A DNA stretch of 9,424 nt from Treponema sp. (GTDB lineage Bacteria > Spirochaetota > Spirochaetia > Treponematales > Treponemataceae). The first letter of the stretch is position 1. Every line of letters begins with the position of its first letter. The stretch spans positions 1 to 9,424 of the forward strand of contig JAFPCT010000017.1 in NCBI GenBank assembly GCA_017390125.1, given 5' to 3'. Positions 1 through 7,090 of the stretch are shown in pieces. Under the pieces are notes generated by a model, which worked only from the letters and a program-made list of their open reading frames with translations, searched no databases and was not told the DNA's origin. A program made the translations under genes and the position numbers.

Positions 1-20
1 ATAATAAACTTTTATCTTAC

Positions 21-26
21 AAGGAG
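21..26 (+). promoter_or_regulatory. Ribosome binding site of the NCS2 permease
   Basis: AAGGAG lies five bases before the ATG at 32 and fixes that start. Only 31 bases precede the gene, so its promoter, and any purine-responsive leader, would lie outside the window. Confidence 0.85.
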
Positions 27-31
27 ATATC

Positions 32-1339
32 ATGAAAAACGCAAGTGCAGACAACATCTACAAACTTGACGGAAAAGTCCCTCTCGGAAAGGCAATTCCT
101 GTAGGACTTCAGCACGTACTTGCAATGTTTGTCGCAAACATTACACCTATGATAATTCTGGCAGGAGCCTGCGGTCTGGATGCAAATCTTTCCGCTCGTC
201 TTGTACAGAATGCAATGATTATTGCCGGTCTTGGAACACTGCTTCAGCTCTGTCCAATCTGGAAACTCGGTTCAAAGCTCCCTATCGTTATGGGCGTAAG
301 CTTTACATTCTTAAGCTGTGCCATTTCAATCGGAAATTCATACGGTTATGAAACAATCATCGGCTGTGTAATCGTAGGAGGTCTTGTAGAAGGCATTCTG
401 GGGCTGTTTGCAAAATACTGGATCAAGATCATTTCTCCGATCGTTGCTGCAACTGTTGTAACAGCAATCGGCTTTTCACTGCTTCCGGTTGGAGCAAATT
501 CTTTTGCCGGTGGCGTTGGTTCTGCTGATTTCGGTTCTGCAAGAAACTGGATCATCGGTTCTGTAACCCTTCTTTCCTGCCTTATCTTTACAATCACGAC
601 AAAAGGTTACCTTAAGGTAATTTCTGTTCTCTTCGGACTCATAATCGGATACGTTCTTTCAATCTGTCTTGGTGCAGTTAATTTTTCTGCTCTTGAAAAC
701 ACAAAAATCATTGCCCTTCCTGCATTCCTTCCGTTTAAACCGAACTTCAATTTTGCCGCAATCATTTCAATGGTTGTAATTTATCTGGTTTCAGCCACAG
801 AAACAATCGGAGACACTTCTGCACTTGCGGAAACCGGTCTTAACCGTGAAGTAAAAGAAGAAGAAATTTCCGGCTCTCTTGCCGTAGACGGCTTCATCAG
901 CTCAATTGCAGGACTTTTCGGCTGCACACCAATCACTTCTTTCAGCCAGAATATCGGTCTTGTTGCAATGACAAAAGTAGTAAACCGATTCACTATTGGA
1001 ACCGGTGCCATAATCATGATTATCGCAGGTATTTTCCCGCCGTTCGCCGCTCTTCTGACAACTGTTCCTCATGCTGTTCTGGGCGGATGTACAATCATGA
1101 TGTTCGGTATGATTGTCATTGCTGGTCTTAAAATGCTTGGAAAATGCGGCTACACAACAAGAAACATGAACATCGCAGCCCTTTCACTGAGCATTGGTCT
1201 GGGATTCACACAGGCAACCGGTATGTTCGATATTTTCCCGGAAATGATAAAAAGCGTTTTCGCCCAGAACTGTGTTGCAGTAGTATTCATCATTGCAATC
1301 ATTCTGAACCTGGTCCTGCCTAAAAAAGACGCTGAATAA
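32..1339 (+). CDS. Uracil-xanthine permease family (NCS2) nucleobase transporter, probably purine type
   Basis: This inner-membrane secondary transporter of the nucleobase:cation symporter-2 family should import a nucleobase with H+ or Na+. The 435-residue protein is almost entirely hydrophobic segments and has the usual family length. Visible family landmarks are GLQH at residues 25-28 in the first membrane segment, SATETIGDTSA at 254-264 with the substrate-site acid E257, and SQNIGLVAMTK at 305-315. The last matches the NCS2 signature, in which Q-N (here Q306-N307) marks xanthine/urate-type members, while uracil carriers such as UraA have E-N there. I therefore favour xanthine or another oxidised purine, but substrate cannot be settled from sequence alone. 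It is the only plus-strand gene and converges on the methyltransferase with a 17-nt gap. I see no clear plus-strand terminator after it. Confidence 0.92.
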   Translation: MKNASADNIYKLDGKVPLGKAIPVGLQHVLAMFVANITPMIILAGACGLDANLSARLVQNAMIIAGLGTLLQLCPIWKLGSKLPIVMGVSFTFLSCAISIGNSYGYETIIGCVIVGGLVEGILGLFAKYWIKIISPIVAATVVTAIGFSLLPVGANSFAGGVGSADFGSARNWIIGSVTLLSCLIFTITTKGYLKVISVLFGLIIGYVLSICLGAVNFSALENTKIIALPAFLPFKPNFNFAAIISMVVIYLVSATETIGDTSALAETGLNREVKEEEISGSLAVDGFISSIAGLFGCTPITSFSQNIGLVAMTKVVNRFTIGTGAIIMIIAGIFPPFAALLTTVPHAVLGGCTIMMFGMIVIAGLKMLGKCGYTTRNMNIAALSLSIGLGFTQATGMFDIFPEMIKSVFAQNCVAVVFIIAIILNLVLPKKDAE

Positions 1340-1347
1340 TCAGTCTT
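1322..1347 (-). terminator. Candidate intrinsic terminator of the minus-strand operon, overlapping the permease 3' end
   Basis: On the minus strand, ten bases after the methyltransferase stop, AAGACTGA pairs with TCAGCGTCTT across a TTAT loop. This gives an 8-bp stem with a two-base GC bulge. The stem runs directly into six T residues. The left arm and T-run lie in the last codons of the permease gene. The plus strand lacks a T-run after the hairpin, so it should act on minus-strand transcripts only. The stem is short and AT-rich, so it may be weak. Confidence 0.5.
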
Positions 1348-1356
1348 ACAAAAATA

Positions 1357-2139
1357 CTATTTGCGTGCAATGATTACCATGGTTGCCGCATTCTGGTCGT
1401 AAGGCCGCTTATCATAGCCGCCGTAAACTTCTGCAGAAGAATATCCAATCTGCAGAAGTTTCTTTTTTAACTCAGCTGCAGAATACAGACGCTGAACGAA
1501 TTCGTGAACGATTTTCTTGCCGTCAGGCAGAATCAAAGTCCATTTTGAATCCAACCCTTCCCAGGCACCTTCTACAGAGAATTCCGTTATGACCTTTATG
1601 CTGCTGCGGTAAAATTCTTCTCCGGCAGTAAAATTCAAAATTGCAGTTTCCCGGCTTGTAGTTTCAAGGATAAACGTTCCGCCTTTCTTTAGCGAGGCAA
1701 AAATATTCTTAAGAATCTCAAGGTCTTCGTCTTCGCTGTCACAGTAGCCGAAAGACGTGTACAGATTTACGGCCGCATCATATTTTTCCGGCTCGCAGAA
1801 AGTCCGAAGGTCTGCTTTTTTCAACGTGAGCTCCACCCCTTCTGCATTCGCAGTCTCAAGGGCGGCATCCAGCTCCGACTGAATTATGTCCACGCCGGTA
1901 ACGTCCATGCCCAATAGAGCAAGCTCAACGCTTATTCTTCCAGGACCACAGCCTGCATCCAGAATCTTTGCTTTTTCTGAAAGGCGGGCAAATTCGCATA
2001 CGGCCTTTGCAACGCCATGGGCTTCTGCCCAGTGAGTCTCATCAAACATGACAGGAGCGTAATCCTGCCAGAAATTTTCATTTTCAAACCATTCTTTTTC
2101 CATTAAAAACCACTGCTTTTTCCCGTGGGAATTTTCCAT
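1357..2139 (-). CDS. Class I SAM-dependent methyltransferase
   Basis: This is a 260-residue cytoplasmic enzyme with a Rossmann-type methyltransferase fold. Motif I is ILDAGCGPGRIS at 59-70, the SAM-ribose acidic residue is D84 in VTGVD, and ADL at 109-111 marks the adenine-contacting loop. YDAAVNLYTSFGY at 120-132 is the motif IV region, followed by a long beta-rich insert and a C-terminal GYDKRPY. The substrate is unknown. The family includes small-molecule, protein and tRNA methyltransferases, and nothing here discriminates between them. It follows the 573-residue gene by 30 nt and is the last gene before the candidate terminator. The start is uncertain: neither the ATG at 2139 nor the one at 2103 (residue 13, MEKEWFEN) has a good Shine-Dalgarno sequence, and homology with the fold begins after both. 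Confidence 0.88.
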   Translation of the reverse strand: MENSHGKKQWFLMEKEWFENENFWQDYAPVMFDETHWAEAHGVAKAVCEFARLSEKAKILDAGCGPGRISVELALLGMDVTGVDIIQSELDAALETANAEGVELTLKKADLRTFCEPEKYDAAVNLYTSFGYCDSEDEDLEILKNIFASLKKGGTFILETTSRETAILNFTAGEEFYRSSIKVITEFSVEGAWEGLDSKWTLILPDGKKIVHEFVQRLYSAAELKKKLLQIGYSSAEVYGGYDKRPYDQNAATMVIIARK

Positions 2140-2169
2140 TTCAGTAGCGTTCTGAACAGCTGCTGCCTA

Positions 2170-3891
2170 TCAATATCCATCACTCATTGCACGGTTGTTG
2201 TCTTTGATACAAAGCTCATCATAAACAAGACTTCGCTTTCGGAGCTCCTGTTTGAGGGCATCCGGGAACGGCATATTTCGCCAGAAAATTCCTCGAACTT
2301 CCTTATCGAGACGCTGAACTCCGTTTGATTCCTTTGTCATCCAGAGAACGTAATCTTCAATGAAGAATGCCTTCAAATCGCCCTTGAGCTTCTGACGGTC
2401 AATGTACTGATAATACTGACCTGTAAGACCTTCTTCCATCCAGTAGTAGGAAGCCTTTTCCTTTGCTACCTGCCATCGCAAATCGGCAACGGCAGTAAGA
2501 ACGGCAATCTTCAAATCTCGCGGATACATAGGGATTACAATTCGTCCGCGGCTGGTTACACGGTTATATCGGTCGAACGGTTCCCAGCAGAATCCGCGGT
2601 CACCGTAAGTAGGAATAAGCAGAACATAAGGCGGAATGCGGTTCGGAACATTTTTGTGGATGCGGCAGAATGCCCCCGGATCAATTGATTCAACCCAGCG
2701 CAAAAGCTCAATTACGTTTTCGCGGGTACCGGTTCCTTTTTCCATACAGTGGTAGAATTCCCGGGTGAACAGAGGGAACTGGTTTCCCTGGCGTCCTACG
2801 GTCATCTTTGCCATCTGGCGGACCGTTTCATATTCAGTATTTACAGCAGTTGTATCGGCAGCCTGAATTTTCTGAGACCCGTCTACAAGTTTGCTCTCTA
2901 CGCTGGCATAAATGCCCTTTGCTTCCTCATAATCCTTAAGACAGCGGGCAAGTTCCTTACCGTTCTTTGAAAGTTTATGAAGACGGTCTGTAATTTCAGC
3001 AAAAAGCCTCTGCTGAGTATCAGTATAAGGCTGCGTATGAGGTTCGCTTCCCAAAACAGGACTGTGGGTACAAAGAATCTCAACCCTATCCTTAAGCTCC
3101 AGCTCAAGCATTGACCGCTCGTTTTCCTTTATGTTGAGCAGGTTTTCCGCACTCTGCAATTTACCGGAGTTCTTCTGCTGAAGCTGCTGAAGCCTTGTCT
3201 GCTCCATAGTAGCTGCTTCCTCAGGAGTAGCTGCCTTATGAGGGGTGCGTTTTTCATCAGTCATGGAATTTGAAAGCCGTCCGGAGGCTATTTCCATGAA
3301 CCATTCATCTACATAAAGAACCGGCTCACCAGTGCGATTCTCATAAAAAATCTTTGAGAAGAACTGCTTCTGTTCAGGGCGGAAAAGCGAAGGAAGCAGA
3401 ACACCGAACCTGACAAGCATTCTTTTTGGCTTAGGCAAATTAACATCTGCCATTTTCGGCGCCATTCCGCGGAACAGCTCCCAGTAGGCAGAAATAATCT
3501 GCTGTCGGAAAACCGTTCGGTCTTTCGGATCCTGGCTTGTAAGGTATTTTGAAAGAACCAGATGCAATCGCTGTGCAGACTGGTTTTCGCCGGTAAGGGC
3601 AATTTTATAATATGACTTGTCTTCAAAAATATCAGTCGGAAATTCCGAAACAAGCTCTGTAATCTCACTGAACTCTTTTACGCTCAGATCTACCTGATGA
3701 ATAGATTTTTTCCCAGCGGAACCTTTATTTGCTGACAAACCGGAGCTCATTGCTTTCTGGGAGAAAGCCTCCATATCAAACTTTTTTCCATCAGAAGGTT
3801 CAAATTCATCTATGCTTACATCTTCATGTCTAGTCTCATCTTTTATATCTGCAAGCAGAGCATCAATAGAAGAAGCAAAATCGTCACTCAT
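2170..3891 (-). CDS. Unrecognised 573-residue protein with acidic N terminus and central coiled coil
   Basis: I do not recognise this family. No signal peptide, transmembrane segment, Walker motif or HExxH metal site is visible, so it is probably cytoplasmic. Residues 1-40 are acidic and low complexity. Residues 65-205 look globular and mixed. Residues 225-345 are rich in Q, E, K and L with heptad-like spacing (LQQLQQKNSGKLQ; MLELELKD; ITDRLHKLSKNGKELAR), suggesting a coiled coil. Residues 370-560 are an aromatic-rich globular domain with blocks such as LLIPTYGDRGFCWEPFDRY (424-442) and SYYWMEEGLTGQYYQY (481-496). GGAG eight bases before the ATG supports the start. It follows birA by 24 nt and has a candidate promoter of its own. 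The architecture would suit a scaffold or regulatory protein, but that is only a guess. Confidence 0.85.
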   Translation of the reverse strand: MSDDFASSIDALLADIKDETRHEDVSIDEFEPSDGKKFDMEAFSQKAMSSGLSANKGSAGKKSIHQVDLSVKEFSEITELVSEFPTDIFEDKSYYKIALTGENQSAQRLHLVLSKYLTSQDPKDRTVFRQQIISAYWELFRGMAPKMADVNLPKPKRMLVRFGVLLPSLFRPEQKQFFSKIFYENRTGEPVLYVDEWFMEIASGRLSNSMTDEKRTPHKAATPEEAATMEQTRLQQLQQKNSGKLQSAENLLNIKENERSMLELELKDRVEILCTHSPVLGSEPHTQPYTDTQQRLFAEITDRLHKLSKNGKELARCLKDYEEAKGIYASVESKLVDGSQKIQAADTTAVNTEYETVRQMAKMTVGRQGNQFPLFTREFYHCMEKGTGTRENVIELLRWVESIDPGAFCRIHKNVPNRIPPYVLLIPTYGDRGFCWEPFDRYNRVTSRGRIVIPMYPRDLKIAVLTAVADLRWQVAKEKASYYWMEEGLTGQYYQYIDRQKLKGDLKAFFIEDYVLWMTKESNGVQRLDKEVRGIFWRNMPFPDALKQELRKRSLVYDELCIKDNNRAMSDGY

Positions 3892-3915
3892 AGAAAAAAC
3901 TCCGTTTCATTTTAT

Positions 3916-3950
3916 CTATTCATTATAACACATTTTTTCAGAATGAATAG
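3916..3950. repeat. Perfect 9-bp inverted repeat around a promoter-like element
   Basis: CTATTCATT (3916-3924) and AATGAATAG (3942-3950) are exact reverse complements separated by 17 bases. The left arm contains the birA stop codon and overlaps the extended -10 box of the next gene. The placement suits an operator or an mRNA hairpin, although it is AT-rich and could be chance. No T-run follows on either strand, so it is not a standard terminator. Confidence 0.5.
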
Positions 3951-4923
3951 AAACTTCTCCGCATTGTAAAACTTTTTCTGTGCCGTCAGGCATGACAACC
4001 AGAAGACCAGCGTCATCAGTAACGTCTTTTACAGTGCAGATAAAATTATTTTCAGTCTGTCCGATCACAGGCGAAACTTCTACAGTACGCCCCAACAACA
4101 AGGACCGATTCCTGTATTCCTTCATGGCTTCCTTCACAGATTTTTCGCCGCCGTCAAGAATTGCACAGACTTCCGTAATTACAGAAGCCGCAAGCTCATT
4201 GCGTTTTGCGGCGCTGTCCTCATTTTCAGAAAGCAAACCGCCCGCAACATCCTGGGGCAGCAGAGGATTATTCAGAATATTTATTCCGATTCCAATTATG
4301 GCGGCTTCAATCATGCCAGTTTCAAAATCGGTAACTCCTTCCGTAAGGATGCCCACAACCTTTTTGCCCTGCAAAAAAATGTCGTTTACCCATTTTATCT
4401 TGGTTTCCGTTCCGAACAGTTTTTCAATTGAACGGCAAACTCCCACGGCGGTGCTGGCCGTGTACACAGCAGGATTAGCCACAGTCCGGCATGAATAAAT
4501 TATTGAAAGGTAGATTCCGCTTTTCTGAGGAGATACGAATTTTCTGCCCAGTCTTCCCCGTCCATCAGTCTGTTCTGCTGCAACCACGCAGGTTTTATGC
4601 AGTTTGCGGGCTTCTGTAACTGCAAGGCGCCTCTTGGACTCCGTATTGGTTGAATCTATCGTCTCAAAAAAAACAATGTTTGCGCTTTTATCTGCAAGAA
4701 AGGCAGAAATTCCTTCCGCGCTGAAAGTATTGTTTTCAAGAAGCCTGTAACCTCTGTTCGTTACGGCCTCAATTTTCAGACCACGGCTGCGCAGGCTTTC
4801 AACGGCTTTCCAGACAGAAGCCCGGGTTACGCCACAGCGCTGGGCAAGTTCTTCTCCGGAAACAAAACCCTGAAGATTTTGAGTAGAAGTCAGAACCTGA
4901 AGAACCTGATCCTTTACAGCCAT
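3916..4923 (-). CDS. birA: Bifunctional biotin--protein ligase / biotin operon repressor type (BirA)
   Basis: BirA activates biotin with ATP to biotinyl-AMP and transfers it to the target lysine of a biotin carrier domain in carboxylases or decarboxylases. The 335-residue protein has all three domains of the long form. An N-terminal winged helix spans about residues 5-62, with GVTRASVWKAVESLRSRG as the recognition helix region and NRGYRL closing the wing. The catalytic domain has the adenylate-binding loop GRGRLGR at 121-127, KWVND at 177-181 and the conserved lysine K188 in GKKVVGIL. A C-terminal SH3-like domain ends in GLLVVMPDG and GEVS. The DNA-binding domain makes biotin-responsive repression plausible. 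The frame extends 25 codons further upstream, but those overlap the PII gene. I chose the ATG at 4923, which follows the PII stop by one base and gives the usual MxxKDxVL start. Confidence 0.95.
   Translation of the reverse strand: MAVKDQVLQVLTSTQNLQGFVSGEELAQRCGVTRASVWKAVESLRSRGLKIEAVTNRGYRLLENNTFSAEGISAFLADKSANIVFFETIDSTNTESKRRLAVTEARKLHKTCVVAAEQTDGRGRLGRKFVSPQKSGIYLSIIYSCRTVANPAVYTASTAVGVCRSIEKLFGTETKIKWVNDIFLQGKKVVGILTEGVTDFETGMIEAAIIGIGINILNNPLLPQDVAGGLLSENEDSAAKRNELAASVITEVCAILDGGEKSVKEAMKEYRNRSLLLGRTVEVSPVIGQTENNFICTVKDVTDDAGLLVVMPDGTEKVLQCGEVSIHSEKMCYNE
3922..3930 (-). promoter_or_regulatory. Candidate extended -10 promoter for the 573-residue gene and the methyltransferase
   Basis: The minus strand reads TGTTATAAT, a perfect TGn plus TATAAT element, 30 bases before the ATG of the 573-residue gene. 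A start about seven bases downstream would leave a leader of roughly 24 bases that includes the GGAG ribosome site. No good -35 hexamer is present at 16-18 bp, which is tolerated by extended -10 promoters in other bacteria. It lies inside the last codons of birA and would allow separate expression of the last two genes. Confidence 0.45.
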
Positions 4924-4924
4924 A

Positions 4925-5569
4925 TTATTTTTTCTTTCCAAGAACAGTGAAATTTTCAGCCGGGCATGCAAAGGCAATTCCGGTTCCAGGTTTTTCAAGA
5001 CACGGCAAAGCTTTTATTGCATCCAAAATCGGCTGAACTTTTGCATTTTCCGCAAGAATCAAAATCATATCTTTTTCCGGAACAATATCCATTCCGAAGA
5101 AAGTTTCTTCGCCAGGACGAGCTGTTCCCCGGGCATTCATGATTGTTCCGCCGCCGGCACCAGCTTTTCTTGCTGCAGCCATAGTATCATCTGCAAAACC
5201 TTTATTCACAATTACTGTAATCAACTGATGAGTCGTTTCCATATCAGACACGTCCTTACCGGAAATAATTCCAGTTCGCATAAAAGAATTAACGCCAAGT
5301 GTAAAAAGAATGCCGAAAGGCTGTTTCTTTTCCGAAGCGGCGGCAATCATTGCATTCATTATTGTTTCTGTAGTTTCATCGGAGACAAGAACATAAACCA
5401 GATCCTTGTCAGAATCTGCAAGTCCAAGAATCTGCAGGAATGAATTTGCAGCCGTTCCTTTTCCTCTGGAAATTGTTCCGCCGCCGGCACCAGCCTCAAC
5501 AGCCGCATGAGTCAGAAGTTCCGCGCTTCCCCGAGGCACGATTCCAATTATCAAATTAAAGGCAGACAT
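4925..5569 (-). CDS. Tandem PII-like signalling protein, partner of the DUF1538 membrane protein
   Basis: This soluble 214-residue protein consists of two PII-like domains in one chain, whereas ordinary PII (GlnB/GlnK) is about 112 residues and forms trimers. The halves share GAGGGTISRGKGTA (27-40) and GAGGGTIMNARGTA (137-150), exactly 110 residues apart. Each starts with an LIIGIV/LITVIV strand and ends in GILFTLGV or GIAFACPA. The T-loop regions (about 30-58 and 140-168) contain no tyrosine, so the classical uridylylation site is absent. PII-family proteins sense effectors such as ATP, ADP and 2-oxoglutarate and bind partner proteins including transporters; ligands here are unknown. The ATG overlaps the stop of the DUF1538 gene in TAATG behind a near-ideal ribosome site, implying matched production. 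I infer that it regulates that membrane protein. Confidence 0.85.
   Translation of the reverse strand: MSAFNLIIGIVPRGSAELLTHAAVEAGAGGGTISRGKGTAANSFLQILGLADSDKDLVYVLVSDETTETIMNAMIAAASEKKQPFGILFTLGVNSFMRTGIISGKDVSDMETTHQLITVIVNKGFADDTMAAARKAGAGGGTIMNARGTARPGEETFFGMDIVPEKDMILILAENAKVQPILDAIKALPCLEKPGTGIAFACPAENFTVLGKKK
5142..5494 (-). repeat. Exact 23-bp direct repeat linking the two PII-like domains
   Basis: The 23 bases at 5142-5164 recur exactly at 5472-5494, 330 bases (110 codons) apart and in frame. On the coding strand they specify the AGAGGGT core of both PII-like halves. Identity includes every synonymous position, while the flanking DNA of the two halves has diverged, so this is the best-preserved trace of the internal duplication. 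Confidence 0.85.
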
Positions 5570-5585
5570 TACTGCTCACCTCCTT
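5567..5585 (-). promoter_or_regulatory. TAATG stop-start overlap and strong ribosome site coupling DUF1538 to PII
   Basis: The coding strand carries AAGGAGGTGA (5576-5585), six bases, then TAATG, in which the DUF1538 stop and PII start share one base. The ribosome site is inside the final codons of the DUF1538 gene. This is the strongest Shine-Dalgarno sequence in the window and predicts coupled translation with plentiful PII-like protein relative to its membrane partner. Confidence 0.85.
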
Positions 5586-7077
5586 TTTGAACGTCTTTAT
5601 TTATGTTTTTCAATTTTTTGTTATAAATGATTCCCAGCACTTGAATCGCAATCAGCGGTGTCATGGCAACCAGAGCAATTACTCCGAAAGAATCGCTGTT
5701 TCCTGTACAAGCTGAGCTTGCGCCGATTGTAAACGAAAGCACAAATGTAGAAGTAATTGGACCGGAAGCAACTCCGCCGGAATCAAAGGCAATTCCAGTA
5801 AAAAGCTGAGGAGAAAAAATCATGAGCAGAAGGGCGGCTGCATAACCTGGAACAAGCAGATACATAAGATTGAATCCGGAAAGAGCGCGCCACATTGCAA
5901 GGGCAATGGCAATCGCTGCCCCGACACTAAGGAACACAAGCATGAGTTTTCTTTTGATCGCACCGCCGGAAAGGTTTTCAACCTGTTCTGTAAGAACCCA
6001 TACGGCTGGTTCTGCACATACAACTACAGCCCCAAGAACAAGACCTGTTAAAATGAGCAGCACAGACCAGAAGCCGCCTAGCGTACTAGCCTTTGTACCA
6101 AGAATAAGCCCCAGTTTTGAACCGGCCGCAATGAATCCGCCGTTTACGCCAAGCAGGAAAATCGAAAGTCCCAGAAAACTGTAGACAAGTCCGATTGAAA
6201 TCCTGATAAGCTTGTGTGGCGGAAGCCTGAAAAGGAATATCTGGAAGAAAATCAGCATTACGACAACAGGAAGGATGGAAACTGCAGCCTCGTAAAATGC
6301 GTGAGGAAGAAGCTCCGCAAAAATGCTGAGACCGGCTTCTGCTGCAGCGTCTGCTCCACCTGAAAGACCAGTGCTTTCAAAACCATTACGGCTGAGAATA
6401 ATTGAATACACAAGAACTGCAATCACCGGGCCCACAGAAGTAATTCCTGTAAGACCAAAGCTTTCACCGCTGCCGTTGTTTTTTCCGGCACGAACGTTTG
6501 AAACGCCGACGCCCAAGGCAAGAATGAAAGGAACAGTCATAGGTCCTGTGGTAGCACCACCGGAATCAAATGCAACTCCCCTCATGGCAGAAGGAGCAAT
6601 AAAAGCAAGGACGAAAATTCCCGCATAGCAGAAAAGCAGCGTAAGCTTGAGGTTCATGCTTATGATTGTACGGAAAAGCCCGAAGGAAAGGAAAAGTCCC
6701 ACTCCCAGTGCAATCATAAATACAAGATGAGTCTTGTTCACTACAGAAAACACACTGTGAATCTGGTCGCCAAAAACCTGAATGTCCGGCTCAGCGACAG
6801 TAACAAGAAAGCCAATCAAAAGGGAAATGCCGAGCAGCAGAGGCAGACTTCGCCGGCTGGCAAGGGCCGCACCGCTCTGTTCGCCAATAGGCTGAATACC
6901 AATGTCTACGCCAAGAAGAAAAAAAGTTAATCCCAAAATCAGAAGGAATCCGCCCAGCAAAAATCTGGCAATAAGATTAAAACCTAAAGGCGCTGCAGTA
7001 AATGAAAGCACAAGTACAATCAGCATTACCGGCAGAACAGAGGAAACGTTTTCTTTAAATTTCGAAATTAAATTCAT
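5569..7077 (-). CDS. DUF1538 family integral membrane protein with two homologous halves
   Basis: This 502-residue protein is rich in hydrophobic segments and matches what I recognise as the DUF1538 family, an uncharacterised group of putative permeases often next to PII-like genes. Two homologous halves are visible: FFLLGVDIG (52-60) with IFLLGVNGG (306-314), AEPDIQVFGDQ (95-105) with AEPAVWVLTEQ (355-365), and GVAFDSGGATTGP (167-179) with GIAFDSGGVASGP (428-440), offset by 254-261 residues. Such internal repeats are typical of transporters with inverted or parallel repeat folds. The acidic AEP and FDSGG motifs lie in otherwise hydrophobic surroundings and are candidates for substrate or ion binding. 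The gene begins 13 nt after mtnN with only a weak AGG ribosome site. The substrate is unknown. I infer a PII-controlled carrier or channel. Confidence 0.88.
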   Translation of the reverse strand: MNLISKFKENVSSVLPVMLIVLVLSFTAAPLGFNLIARFLLGGFLLILGLTFFLLGVDIGIQPIGEQSGAALASRRSLPLLLGISLLIGFLVTVAEPDIQVFGDQIHSVFSVVNKTHLVFMIALGVGLFLSFGLFRTIISMNLKLTLLFCYAGIFVLAFIAPSAMRGVAFDSGGATTGPMTVPFILALGVGVSNVRAGKNNGSGESFGLTGITSVGPVIAVLVYSIILSRNGFESTGLSGGADAAAEAGLSIFAELLPHAFYEAAVSILPVVVMLIFFQIFLFRLPPHKLIRISIGLVYSFLGLSIFLLGVNGGFIAAGSKLGLILGTKASTLGGFWSVLLILTGLVLGAVVVCAEPAVWVLTEQVENLSGGAIKRKLMLVFLSVGAAIAIALAMWRALSGFNLMYLLVPGYAAALLLMIFSPQLFTGIAFDSGGVASGPITSTFVLSFTIGASSACTGNSDSFGVIALVAMTPLIAIQVLGIIYNKKLKNINKDVQKGGEQ

Positions 7078-7090
7078 GCGCTAAAACCTG

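Noticed and set aside
1..31. Possible purine riboswitch leader before the permease
   Set aside because: Only 31 bases are visible, which is too little to see or exclude any structured leader.
2170..3891. Metalloprotease reading of the 573-residue protein from its YYWMEEGLTGQYY block
   Set aside because: There is no HExxH or equivalent histidine pair in that region, so the resemblance is superficial.
3980..4498. Plus-strand 172-codon open frame
   Set aside because: It is antisense to birA, with S/T/P-rich shadow composition and no ribosome site worth noting.
4924..4998. 25-codon N-terminal extension of BirA
   Set aside because: It would overlap the PII-like gene by 74 bases, adds residues absent from the family, and the ATG at 4923 directly follows the PII stop.
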